The translations under genes and the position numbers were made by a program. The notes below the pieces were generated by a model. The model was not told the DNA's origin and did not search any database. It saw only the letters and a program-made list of their open reading frames with translations. Below are positions 23,005 through 51,868 of a stretch of 64,000 nt of DNA, piece by piece. The stretch lies in the NCBI GenBank assembly GCA_963978895.1, contig OZ022243.1, forward strand, positions 7,694,043-7,758,042. The letters are read 5' to 3'. Positions within the stretch are counted from its first letter, which is position 1, and the number at the start of each line of letters is the position of its first letter. This DNA comes from Erpobdella octoculata. Its lineage: Eukaryota; Annelida; Clitellata; Hirudinida; Erpobdellidae.

Positions 23005-26000
23005 TCAGTCGAATGTCGTGCTCGGCGCGTTTTTGCTCTTTGACTTGTCCTTGAAGATCTATTTGAAAATAAAATTATATTGCTTGTGAAATATTTGAGT
23101 TTTTTCATTGATTAAATACGAAATATTAGTGAATTTTTCATCTTAAAATACAAAATCAAAAACATAGAACTCAGCTGCATCTCTAACCAGTAGCACTTAC
23201 AGCCTATCCATAAATCTAGCACTACAAATCTCCCTATCACAAAACCTTTACTGCCTTCATTATCTTGACAGTAATCAGACAGTTGCTCTCTAATTGGATG
23301 GCCTCTATTACAAACGCACATCCCTGACATTTAGGCAGGTAAGAAAGCAGGTAAGCAGGTAAGAAATCCATTTATGGAATAAGTGAAGTACCGACAAAAA
23401 CAACAACAACAACATACCTCAGTGACGACACCAGCAGCGATAGTCGTACCGTCCTGTCTCAACATGAACCTTCCGAGATCCTTGCACGCAGAGTACAACT
23501 CGATACAGACAGGTCTGTCCACTTTCAAGTCAACTATGGCACTCGAGTTCTTGTCCAGCCATCTTAATGATTAATTATAGCATGCATTGCAAGAAAAAAA
23601 GCTTTAAAACACCTGGCAGCATGCCAAAATTCAAACGACATTCAACCAATCGAATGCGCTAACCTCGGCTTCTTCTTGACAATCTCTCCGGTGTTTTTGT
23701 GTAGCTGACAGACGAGTTGCGATATGTGAGCTTGCTCCGTTAGTGACTGGTAGTGGAGAACCACCTGATTATAATAATTTATGCAAATTATGTACGATGA
23801 ATAGTAATTTAAAATGTATAACTAACAGACATGTTATGTTAATCAACATAAAACATAAATAAAAAATAAAAGTCAATAAAAACCATGTCAATAATAAAAA
23901 TAATGTTAGATTATTTTATTAGCAAACCTGTAAACCCTTGAGAACTGGAGTGGCGATGTTGAATATGACAATTCGTGCTCTGAACGATCTCGTTGGTTGA
24001 ACAGGAAACGAAGGATCACAGAGAATGCTTCCTAGATGCATTAAAATTTATTTTTTTTGCATTAACAACTCATTAAATAAATATTCATCAAACGTAAAAA
24101 TTATTTCATCCATTAAAATATTAATAATATTAAAATATTATATTAAACAATTCATATTGTTTTCTAATGACAAAATAATAAATATTTTAATTACCACAAA
24201 TTATAATAATTTACTACTCATCTATCATAATTTTTCAAAAATCATAATAATCTACGACAAACTATTGTAATCTACGACAAACTATTGTAATCTTTCACAA
24301 ATTATAATAATTTACGACTCACCTATCGTAATCTTACACAAATTATAATAATCTACGACTCACCTATCGTAATCTTTGTCGTATCGACATCAGACACGGA
24401 CACAACAACACTGTCACCGGCAAAAGCGATCGGAACTTTAGTAGCATCCAATGAAATATCTATTCAAAAAAAATACAAAATCATTAACATCACCTTATTC
24501 AAAAAAAATTATAATCAAGCTATATAAAAAAACCAGCTTACTTTTAATGGTGGCTACTTCATTAGAGGGTGCAATGAAGACCTTGTCTCCCACCTGTATG
24601 TTACCTGCATGAACGATCCCCCCCAGGGAGAATCCCGACGTCATGCTTTTGAAGACATCCGTCACGCTCAGTCGCAACGATCTCTCCAGGGCGGGTCTCA
24701 CGGCTGGTTTGAATTTGTCTGCAGTTTGGAACGGTGATGGTTGTACGTGACGGAATAATTTGTGACAAAGACTTATTAATTCAAACATCTCTCAACGAAA
24801 TAATAATAATAAAAATAATAAAACAATTTGCAATGATCTTTATGTCAATCGTTTCGCAGGCGCAATATGACTTAACGTGTTTATAACCAGCTACTGCAGA
24901 TCATTCATCGAAAAGATTGTTATACCAAAAAACTGTTCATCATCACCTGTGTATAATTTGACAGATTTAATTATTTCGATTTCTTCTGTAAATGCATATC
25001 AATAAATTTACTAATTAAAAGACTGCACTCTTTCAACCTGGATGCTAAATTGGCACCTACGCTCACAACTTGTAACTGATATGCACGATGATGATGATAA
25101 TTAGACAAGTGAGAACTTTGACGGCTTTAAAAATATAAAAAAATGACGATTTATTTGATGATGATGATGATGACCTTTATGCCTGATTCCGTTTAAGAAG
25201 AAACAATTTTGCTACAATTGATAATTTGAACAAAAATAAACTGCAAAGCTTGCGAGTTAAACGGGCTAAAACACAATAAGCACACACACACACACACACA
25301 CACAGTAACAACAAATTATTTAACTCAACTCCACAAAAGATAAATTATTCAAAAAATCACCAACTAATTCGGAACCAAAAAATTCGCAAACCAACCAATC
25401 TGCTCGACCAGGGTCGGTCCATCGTACCACGAAAACTTTTCTTCATCGGACGGTTTCGTCAGGTTCTCTCCGGCCAATCCGCTGCATGGAACGAAGGCCA
25501 CGTCCGACTCTTTGAATCCCGTCTGCTTGAAAAAGAGTTTCAGTTTCGAGACGATTTCGTTGAATCTCTCTTTAGACCACTCTACTTTATCCATCTTGCT
25601 GACGGCAACCAGTACTTGAGTTACGCCTGTTCGGTGAAAATATTGAAGTCAAAAAATATTTTAAAAGTTGTAAATAGAGAACAAGTGAACCATAAAAAAC
25701 TTCGTTTTTTTAAATCCTTTATAATTATTTATTTTATTTTTTTTTTTGAGCGTGAATATCTCAAAAATAATTGTTGGTCCTAACCAAGTTTCAGATCAAC
25801 TAGATGACAGGGAAATGGGTTTGTGTTCAATCAATCAATCAGACAGAGGATATGTGTTAATATAAAGGATTTATAAAAGTAGAGTATCTTAAACAGCATT
25901 GAGAAGTGATAATGGAGTGATTGATTGATTGATTTGTTTAACAAATTAATTTAAATAACCATTAGTTATATTAAATTAATAAAAAATGTAAGATGAATTG

Positions 26001-29000
26001 AGCTATGTTTATAATTCCACTTAAAGAAGTTTTAATCTTCTATTTTTGATTTTGCTTAGTGCTTTATATGTATAGTTCTTTCGTTCAGTATGGGACTAGA
26101 ACGTGCCAAGTTTCTAATCGACATACATAATTTTATGATGCAAACATGTAAATTCAAAATTTTCTTAACGTTGCTAGATGGCGCTGCAATCATCACTAAT
26201 TATTTTCCGTCATTTCTGACGGGTTATCACCAGTAGTACTAATAAAAGTTATTGACCAACAACCGAAATGAAACCAATCAACTCAACCGACCGAGCGATC
26301 TAATGAGCATGGCATGTTCTCTCGTTTGGCCTCCCATTTCAAATCCAGTCTCAAACTCTCCTCTGATTGCATTTATGACTAGAATGGCCACGTCCGCCTG
26401 TGCTGCTCCTGTAAGTTTAATGCCGTTTGTAAGATGATGACTTGTAAAACTCTTGTCATAATTACAGTTAAAGTAAAAACGTCATCACAGTTATCATACA
26501 CAAAATGCAAACCAGTTATCATCGTAGGTATTTAATACCCAAAATACAAACCAGTTATCATCGTAGGTATTTAATACACAATATACAAACCAGTTATCAT
26601 CGTAGGTATTTAATACACAAAATACAAACCAGTTATCATCGTAGGTATTTAATACACAATATACAAACCAGTTATCATGTTTGGAATGAAATCCTTGTGT
26701 CCCGGTGCATCATTGAGAGTTATGACTTTCGATGGAGTTTCGAATGTCGTTTGAGCGACGTCCATTGTCACTCCTCTGGACCTGAGAACCACGACGAGAT
26801 TATAACGTCAAAACAATGTTAGATTTCAATAATTTTAATGTTACAAATTTAAATGTGAAAATTATACAATGATAGGTAATTATCTGCAAAATTATAAAAT
26901 GACAAAAAATTATCACCAATACAAATAATACCAATGCGATAAAAACACTCATCAGCAGCCGGTATAATGTGATCCCGTCTTTGTTTACATTGCGTGTTTT
27001 TCTCGGAAGGATTACGTTTTAACGTTTTTTGCAACAATAGACATTTTTTTATTTTCGTTTAACCTACACGCTGTCTTTTATTTCAATAAACAATCTAATT
27101 TAATAAAAAACTCGTTGCTTAACCATCGGTATCCGTTCCTTCGACAAAGGTGACAATATCGCTCAATGGCTACCAGCGATCACGTCGTTTACACTAAGTA
27201 CAAACTTGTCAAGCTCGCTCAGTTCTCTTCCAAATTGCCCCGGCATGTGAAAGACAATCTTTTCCGACATAAAATATGGAAACCGAAGGCTAGTCGAAAA
27301 CCTGTGAGGCTATCGACTCCAGAGGACCTCACCTCCGGTCTTTTAAACACTCGGTCGGTCGTTCACAAGACTTTCTTCGAACGACACTCTCATCCTGTGT
27401 GGAAAAAAGATATTTTCCGACTTCTAAACATCAGATCATTAAATAACAAAGTTGACAAACTTCTAGACCTGCGGACCTCTGTAGCGGTCCTATTTTACAG
27501 AACAGGGGCAATAAATGACGACTTTTTCAAGGAATTCACCGACTTGCTCGACCTGATTTCTGTATTTAACGAGGAGGTCATTGTTGCGAGTGATTTTAAC
27601 ATCCGGCTCGATCGGGTCGATGACATAAACACCCAAGGGTGGCACTCTCGATGTCGTTGCTACTCGATCCTCGTCTCCTGTTCCTGTCTTTCTGATGGTT
27701 GACACCGGTTTCTCTGATCATTTCCTTATTAAATGGACATCTTCCATGACGCGCCCTCCACTCGTCTACAAGCCCGCTAGAAGGCGACTCTGATAGACCT
27801 TTAATCTCGAAACGTTTCTGGATCAACTCCGGAACTCTCCTCTACTCCACGACCCAATACAAAACATAAATGACGCAACCGACATGTACAGTACTGAGCT
27901 GCGTGCTGCTCTCGACTATTTATTACCGGAAAGGTTTATTCGATCTCGCCCGTCCGACCGACCCGTGGTTCAACGACGACTTCCGCGAGGCTGAAAAACA
28001 ATTACGCCGTCTCGAAAGAGTTGCCACCAAGACATCGCGAGTCGAAGACGTGACCGCCTGGAGAAGGCACCACAAGGCGTACAGAAGACTACTTCATGAG
28101 AGGCGCACGCATTCTGGAGACTGACCATAGGTGCAGCGCGTGGATCTAGTCGTCATCTGTGGACCGTGTTAAATTCTATATTAGCCGGAGGTCGAATTCC
28201 TTTGAATACAACTACCAATGCTGACGAGTTCCTCCAACACTTCAAAACAAAAACGGAGAACGTGCGAGCATCTACTGCTTCGAGTCTGCCGCCGTCAATT
28301 CCTGCTCACCATTGCACCTCCACGTTTAATGATTTTCCACCTACTAGTCTAGAAGAGGTTCTCTCGGCCTCATCCTTTCTCTTCCAAATAAACAATGCTC
28401 ATTAGACCGAATACCAACATGGTTACTGAAAAAAGCCGCACCCATCCTGTGACCATTCCTCATCGACTTCTTCAACAAATCCCTCGCTGAGGGGGATTTC
28501 CCAAGATCATTTAAATTTTCTTTCATAACTCCAATCCTAAAAAAACCTAACCTTGATGCCAGTGACGCCAACTCTTACCGCCCCATTTCTAATTTATCTG
28601 TTCTTTCTAAAGTACTCGAGCAATTGATTCTTTCCAGAATCACGAATCACCTCGACCATAACAAACTCTTTCCAAACCACCAGTCAACTTATCGCCAGTT
28701 ACACTCTACGGAAACAGCAGTCCTCAGAGTTTTTTCTGATGTTCTGGGTGCAGCTGACCAGAAGAAACTTACCCTACTGGTTTTGCTTGATCTGTCGGCG
28801 GCATTTGACACCGTTGACCACGACATTCTTCTAACAAGACTGGAATCATCTTTTGGACTTGACGGGCCCGTGTTTAGATGGTTTCAATCTTATATAAAAA
28901 ACATGCGCAAGTGCCAAGTCAGGATTAACAGCACCTCTTCTTCCACACTTCCAATGGAGTGCGGTGTAACACAGGGCTCTGTACTTGGCCCTACTCTTTT

Positions 29001-32000
29001 TTCTATCTACACATCTGAGCTCGAAAAAATTGTCACAGAACATGGGCTGAAAGCGCACTTCTATGCTGACGACAGCCAAATCTATGACCACTGCGATCCC
29101 ACTGAGGTGGCCACCCTCTCGTCTCAGATAGCGGCCTGTGTCGGCGATATAGGAGACTGGATGCACTCAAGCCGTCTTCAGCTCAGCCCAAGTAAATCGG
29201 AAGCCATCTGGTTCTCAACAATTCGCCACTGTCATCAACGTCCTACAGCTCTGATTTACTTGGGAAAGGTCTCGATCTACCCGTCTGATTCCATACGCAA
29301 CCTCGGGGTTTTTCTTGACTCCGACTTGTCAATGCGCACCCACGTCAGCCACGTCACGAGCGCGTGTTTCTCAAAGCTGCGGCAGATCAAGGTCGTTGCT
29401 AGATCGCTCCCGAGAGCGGCCCTCGCTGTCCTCACTTCCTCTCTCGTCTTCTCCAAGCTCGACTATCGTAATTCTGCTCTGGTCGGGCTTCCCAAGCATC
29501 TCATACGTCGTCTCCAATCAATCATCAACTCCGCGGCCAGACTGGTGACAAGGGGCAACAAACACGACCACATCTCTCATGCTCTCCAAGCGCTTTAAGC
29601 ACAGAATCAACTTCAAAGTGGCTCTACTGGTCTTCAAGTGTCTCAACGGTTTGGCACCTCCTTTTATCTAGTTTCTAAAATCGTCCCACTGAGCACTCTT
29701 CAGTCGCGTAGGAGACTCAGATCCTCATCCACAGCCTCACTCGTCTCAAGAGCGCTGGAGATAGAACGTTCGAAGTCGCCGGGTCAAGAATTTGGAATCG
29801 CCTGCCAGCTGCTGTTACATCTGCAGCGAAGCTCGAGGGCTTTCGAAGAAACTTGAAAACACACTTGTTCCATGTTAAACTTCTAGTCTAACTATTGATT
29901 AATGCCACATGAAATATTATCAAATTTTCATTTCATTTCATTTCACTTAAACACTACCAACCTTTCTTCTTCGGTTTCATCCAAAACCCATGCAAATGCA
30001 AAAGAGCTCTTGCCAATCTTCTTGGCTTCTTGTTCGTACTTGTGCATGACCCTCTGGCTTACGAAACCAAGTTTATAAAGTACGTGACCCATCAAAGTAC
30101 TTTTGCCAGCGTCGACGTGACCTTGTTGAAAAGATCATAAACATGAATAAATAAAGATTAATCATTTAAAAATCATTGATATTTAATGGAATTTAAAGCC
30201 AGATCTTTATTAAAGAAAATCAACCGATCAAAACTTAAATGATTATTTTAAAAAACTTCTCAATAAATAAATAGCTTCTTAAATTCTGCATGACATTAGT
30301 AAGATCATATCATATGAGGGTTGAACATAACATTAGTAAGATCATATTATTATACAAGGGTTGATATGATCATTGGTAAGATCATAATATTATACAAGGG
30401 TTGAACATAATATTAGAGATCATATTATTATACAAGAGTTGAACATAACATTAGTGAGATCGTATTATATAAGGATTGAACAATTTAAGTTAAGTCAAAA
30501 GTTGAATTGGTTAACCTTTAAAAATTAGTATTTAGCCATAACAAACAAATCTTCACTGTGGCATATTTGAGAATAAATTACAGATTTGAATATTCATAAG
30601 CACAATGACTCACCAACAACAACAAGATTTAGATAATCTTTTCCTCCTTTTCTTCTTGTTTCATACTCTTTTACAGGGTCAAGTCTGTTTACTTTTGCTC
30701 TGCTCAATAAATATTAATGAAATACATTTAAATATCCATCTCATGAATATTTATAACATTCATATTACATATCTGTTTCGTGAAAATTACAGACATTTAA
30801 ATATTTGCTATAAAAATAATAATCTTATGCATTCAAATATCTGCTGCATGAATAGTAATTAGTATATTGATTTGAATATCTGCCTCATAAATATGTTTAT
30901 CTCAATATGAATATTAAATACAATCATTTGAATATCCACACCATGCATACTAATGATATGCAGTTAAGTATCTGATGATATGCACTTAAATATCTAATAA
31001 TATGAAGGTAAACATCAGATGACATGCATGCAAAAGTGATCTATGAATATGAATGATAGGCATTTATACATCCATGCCATAAATGCTAAAGATGTGCATA
31101 TAAACATCTATAAATAGAAATAATACATAATTATTAAATATAAAATAGACAAACATACTTAGAGGCACTTTTGTGTAGAGTAGGTGTATCCATAATAGCA
31201 GATGATGAGTTAAGCAGTGAATCGTCAGCTACGGGGGGCATCACCACCAAGTCATCGACGCTGTCAAATATGTCTCGCTTCGGAGCCATGTTTTCGTACT
31301 TTGAAGACTTTTGATCTCTCGCTACTGACTTTGTAGTCGACCCTTTCGGTTTCGGTGGCATTTTATTAGCGGGTTCTGTAGCGACGGTCGAAGGTGTGGA
31401 AACTGGCACGGGAAGAGCAGGATTTACCGGGACGTCGTTTGCACAGACCTGTGGAGGTGGAGAGAAGAACGATAACATTGTTTTTCGATAAAAAAATAAT
31501 TAGATAAATTCCAGACAATGTAAGGAATAAAAAATAAACCTTTTGAGAAACAGGAGTGAAAACTTCCTTTTTTTCTTTCTTGTCCATCGAACTGCTAGAA
31601 TGTGCTGTAAAAGAAAATCATTTGAACGTTAGAATGTGCCTTGAAAGAAAATCAATCAGAATTTGCAGCACAGAAGCATACTACTAATAGGCTAAAAAGG
31701 GTTGTACTGCCATATTTTTAATTGTATTTGTACGTAATGCCGCAATCGCAAAACAGTGATAGCTATAATAACAATGTCATCTAAATCGTAAAAACTTACG
31801 CTCCATGATGTAATTGATTGCTCTGTTTGGATTGAAATTTGCTGACAGTGCAGCTCTGACAAGTGTTGATTCACTAACAGATTCAGCAACAACACCTCTC
31901 ATTTGATCAAGACATGAATCTAGTTTGACTGAAACATTACAAAATTATTTAAATACAAGTCAAATTAAATAAATACAAAAAAATAATTTTTTAAATAAAA

Positions 32001-33835
32001 AAATAAACTATTGTATAATATAACCTCTGTCGCTCAAAGACAGTTCAGATATTAGTTTTCTACCACCATCATCATCGTCATCATCATCATCAAAGTTGTC
32101 TTCTTCTTGAATCGGTTCCGCGTGGGATGGGGAATTTTGTGAGCCTCTGTTTCTATCATATGTGTACTGAGCCACTTAAATGATTAATAATAAAATAATA
32201 TAATCAAGTTGGCGTTACAAGTACTCTAGACTTCATTGAATGTGAGAACAAGCTAAAAGACATCAGCATTTCTTATTGCATTGACAATGTTCAAATGCTC
32301 CATGAGAAATAATATTAACTCAAATTTATAGTTTTTGCCTTAAAAAAACTGTACATACCACTAAAAGATCATCATGGTCATTGAATGAATCTTTGGTGGT
32401 ATAAAATAAAACTTTTAAATATCATGATCTAGCTGCATTAGCTCTGGAGAGCAAATATTAAGCAACATATTATGCCTGAATTGAGGGTTTAACAACAGAC
32501 CAACCGCATACAGGAATGTCTCCTAGCTTGAACAAGAGATTTACAAATATGTTGTTGTTCATAAACAAAACTCTGTCAATCTCAATGACAACAAAATTGA
32601 CCAATGTTAAGCATGTGTGTTTGTTGAAAATGTTTTAATCCTTCATTTGCTACGTTTAAAAGAAATTGCCGCATTGGAAACAGAAATATAATTTTTTCTG
32701 TGCTAACGCTAACAGGCACTCATATTATTGCTAAAGTGTAAATTATTAGATGTGTTTAACCACACTAAAACCTAAAAAAAATTAACTGAAAACCAACTAG
32801 TAGCTGGAGAAGCCCCATAATCGTAACTCTCTGCAGACGTACCATACACATCATCATCATATCGGAAATCTGAAAAAAGTTTTTAACAAGTTACAATTTG
32901 GTAGTCATTTTAAAATTATATAAACAAAATATTATTTAAACACATTTAAAAAAATCAAAAAAATCATTAAAAATGTTGCAGATATGGATATATTATATGC
33001 AGTTCTGAGGAGTAATGCATTACTGTAAACTTGTTACAATTTTCGGTAACTAGTATGCAGTCTGAAATCAAATTTGTTGCAGAAGAAATGGTTGGTAACT
33101 TATTTCAGGGAAGTTCTTCAGAAAAAGCATACTTTTTTGTAAATTTCTTTGAATTGTACTTTACCTATAGCTAGCTTTTTCTTTATGAGTTTATTTTTTT
33201 AGCTGCTACCTGACGGTTTCTGTTGATAACTTATCTTTGAAGTTTGAAGTAATAAGATAAATCTATTCGATATATATTTTTCTTTTAATAATATAAATTT
33301 TATAATAAAAATATTATTAAAAACACCGGAAATAATTTATTACACTATTCTTCACCTTTACCAAACTTTTGATGTTTTTCTTTAAAAGTTAAAATAAATT
33401 ATTTTGAGTGCCACTTATTACATGAAGGAACGAGCCAGTGGCCACTTTTACAATGTTAGCAGCTCGCAGATAAGACTAGCAAATGCAAATTGTGATGATG
33501 GCAGTACTGGACCAACACGTTTCACAAAGTAACTAGTTACATTTTTTAGTAACTTGTAACTGTAACTAGTTACATTTGAATGTTTGTAACTTGTAATTGT
33601 AACTAGTAACATTTGAATATTTGTAACTGTAACTAGTTACATTTGAATATTTGTAACTTGTAACTGTAATAAGCTACATTTTCATCAAGTTAAGGAATTA
33701 ACTAGTTACTGTAACTTAACTAGTTACATTTTCAAAGTAATTTCCCCAAGACTGAATATATGACATGCTACGAAATAATAGAAAAAATGTGTCACCATCC
33801 GCATTCATGGATCGGACGTTTCTATGTCTGGCCAT
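23005..33835 (-). CDS. HBS1L: HBS1-like translational GTPase (ribosome rescue)
   Basis: Seventeen exons: 33835-33796, 32869-32798, 32174-32025, 31928-31800, 31604-31540, 31448-31159, 30699-30614, 30121-29962, 26781-26669, 26408-26292, 25626-25396, 24718-24542, 24459-24364, 24031-23928, 23764-23664, 23562-23418 and 23058-23005. All phases agree, giving 709 aa; the human protein is 684. It starts [11 protein letters not shown], and the HBS1 N domain follows ([12 protein letters not shown]). The GTPase motifs are [23 protein letters not shown] and [10 protein letters not shown]1A-like domains 2 and 3 end in [17 protein letters not shown]. With its partner Pelota the family splits stalled ribosomes in the cytoplasm. 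The G4 motif reads SKMD, not NKMD. Intron 8 holds a LINE, and introns 9 and 13 hold minisatellites at their donor ends. Confidence 0.97.
24280..24370. repeat. 41-bp tandem repeat copying the intron 13 splice donor of HBS1L
   Basis: The segment spanning the end of exon 13 and its GTGAGT donor is repeated 41 bases into the intron (authentic boundary 24364/24363, copy 24323/24322). Further diverged copies lie to the left. Both copies share ATTACGATAG before and GTGAGTCGTA after the boundary. Use of the copy would add 41 bases and shift the frame. Confidence 0.88.
26505..26681. repeat. 39-bp tandem repeat containing the intron 9 splice donor of HBS1L
   Basis: Units at 26511, 26550, 26589, 26628 and 26667 are spaced exactly 39 bases apart. 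The last overlaps the end of exon 9. Every unit carries, on the - strand, ATGATAACTG followed by GTTTG, the authentic exon end and donor. Four decoy donors therefore follow the real one inside the intron. Confidence 0.92.
27160..29946 (+). mobile_element. CR1/L2-like non-LTR retrotransposon in HBS1L intron 8 (antisense)
   Basis: An APE-type LINE inserted antisense to HBS1L between exons 8 and 9. Endonuclease remnants ([24 protein letters not shown]) lie at 27420-27640 and the reverse transcriptase at 28400-29598. The C-terminal tail (WNRLP ... [15 protein letters not shown]) lies near 29790-29890. The 3' end is a short (CATTT)n tract at 29920-29946, typical of this superfamily. The element appears to begin near 27160, within the intron. 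Confidence 0.88.
27166..29895 (+). pseudogene. LINE endonuclease-reverse transcriptase polyprotein, degraded
   Basis: The frame is broken by several stops and shifts (about 27700, 28125, 28405 and 29598), and the middle of the endonuclease domain is missing. The RT core is intact over about 325 residues, with motif [14 protein letters not shown], motif [17 protein letters not shown] and catalytic box YADD. Such proteins nick DNA and reverse-transcribe their own RNA; this copy is no longer able to. Confidence 0.88.
30293..30480. repeat. Degenerate tandem repeat in HBS1L intron 7
   Basis: About four imperfect copies of a unit near 45-60 bases, containing AAGATCATATTATTATACAA and GGGTTGAACATAA. 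It lies in the intron between exons 7 and 8. Confidence 0.75.
30740..31090. repeat. Degenerate AT-rich repeat in HBS1L intron 6
   Basis: Loosely repeated segments resembling CATTTAAATATCTGCCTCAT and GAATATTAAT-type sequence. Divergence is high and no clean period could be fixed by eye. Confidence 0.5.
33529..33735. repeat. Palindromic GTAACTAGTTAC repeat cluster
   Basis: Three perfect copies of the 12-base palindrome GTAACTAGTTAC (33529, 33562, 33629) plus several variants are separated by ATTTGAATATTTGTAACTT-type spacers. The cluster lies in HBS1L intron 1, about 60 bases downstream of the exon 1 donor. Confidence 0.85.
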
Positions 33836-34366
33836 TTTCAAAGATACGCTAAGATTTTCTTATTAATTAATGTTACAAAAAAAACAGCACCATAACACAG
33901 TAGACGTGCTATGTGCTTACATTAAAAAAAACAATCCAGCATAGAATAATAAATAATCACCATAGATATTTTTAATAAACTTTTTTTTTACAACTAAATC
34001 TTTATCATCCAGATATTATTATACAAAGCAATTGTATCACACGTGGTTTTTTGTATACTTATAACATGTGGTGATCTGGCGCGCCCTTTAATTTTTTAGA
34101 GGCGTCATTTGCAGGGGACAAGGAGGGAATAGAGGGGGGAGGATAGTTTAGAATTTTTTGATTTGTTTTAAACATAGATTATTATTATTTTTATGGAAAA
34201 CTTTTTCTTCAACAAATTTTCGAACTTTAATAGAGTGCAAGCAAATATTTCAAATTTCACCTTAATTGGATGACGGGAAATTAATTAAATTTTACTTTCA
34301 ACGTTTGTAAGCAAGAAAGCGAACAAGCAAGCATTACCGGCAGTAAAGTTAATATAAGGAAAGGGA
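33836..34366. other. HBS1L upstream region
   Basis: Intergenic region between HBS1L and the downstream end of INTS4, both on the - strand. It is AT-rich, with a G-rich dispersed-repeat-like patch (34100-34145). The segment at 34190-34365 resembles 45360-45525 (shared TTAATAGA, ATTTCAAATTTCA, AGCAAGAAAGC). No TATA box or other core promoter element was convincing. Confidence 0.5.
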
Positions 34367-34480
34367 CTAGCGGGGTACCCTACCCGGCGTTGCCTGGGGT
34401 TTTTTCTATCGTTTTTCTCTCTCGCTCCCGGTCGCTTTTTCCGTTTGCTCTCCCGTTCCCACCCATTCTCTTTTCATGTA
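34367..34480 (-). mobile_element. Helitron 3'-end fragment
   Basis: Begins CTAGCGGGGTACCC on the + strand, preceded by A, then GGCGTTGCC and the CT-rich minisatellite. This is the reverse complement of the 3' terminus shared by the non-autonomous Helitrons. No matching 5' terminus was found, so it is likely truncated. Confidence 0.65.
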
Positions 34481-34873
34481 TGAAATTCTTCAAGTCTAAG
34501 AGGCATGGGAGACAATCGTCTCTTTTTTCAGACTGACCATTCGTTTAACCAGAAAAGACATTTTCTCTACATATCCATATATGGTAAAGAAAATTTTATT
34601 AAGTAAAAATAGTTGAAGGCCAGGAGAAAGAATAGAACACCTTTGAATTTCATTATTTTTTTTAAAAGAAATATCAAAACAGTTTTTATTTTATTTTGGA
34701 GAAAACAAAAAAATTGACACCACAATTTCTTGAATGTCTGCCAATTTTTAGCAATCATGTTTTTTATATGTAGAAAAACTGCCTTTTTTATTAAAAACAA
34801 CTTCAAATTAACACAAAATTAAAACAAAAAAGTTTATAATACAACAATGATGTCAATGATGATTCTTGAATAT

Positions 34874-51863
<16,990 letters not shown>

Positions 51864-51868
51864 TTTTA

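Noticed and set aside
25829..25935. CAATCAATCA and GATTGATTGA as terminal inverted repeats of a MITE
   Set aside because: They are short simple repeats with no duplicated target site and no shared internal family sequence in this window.
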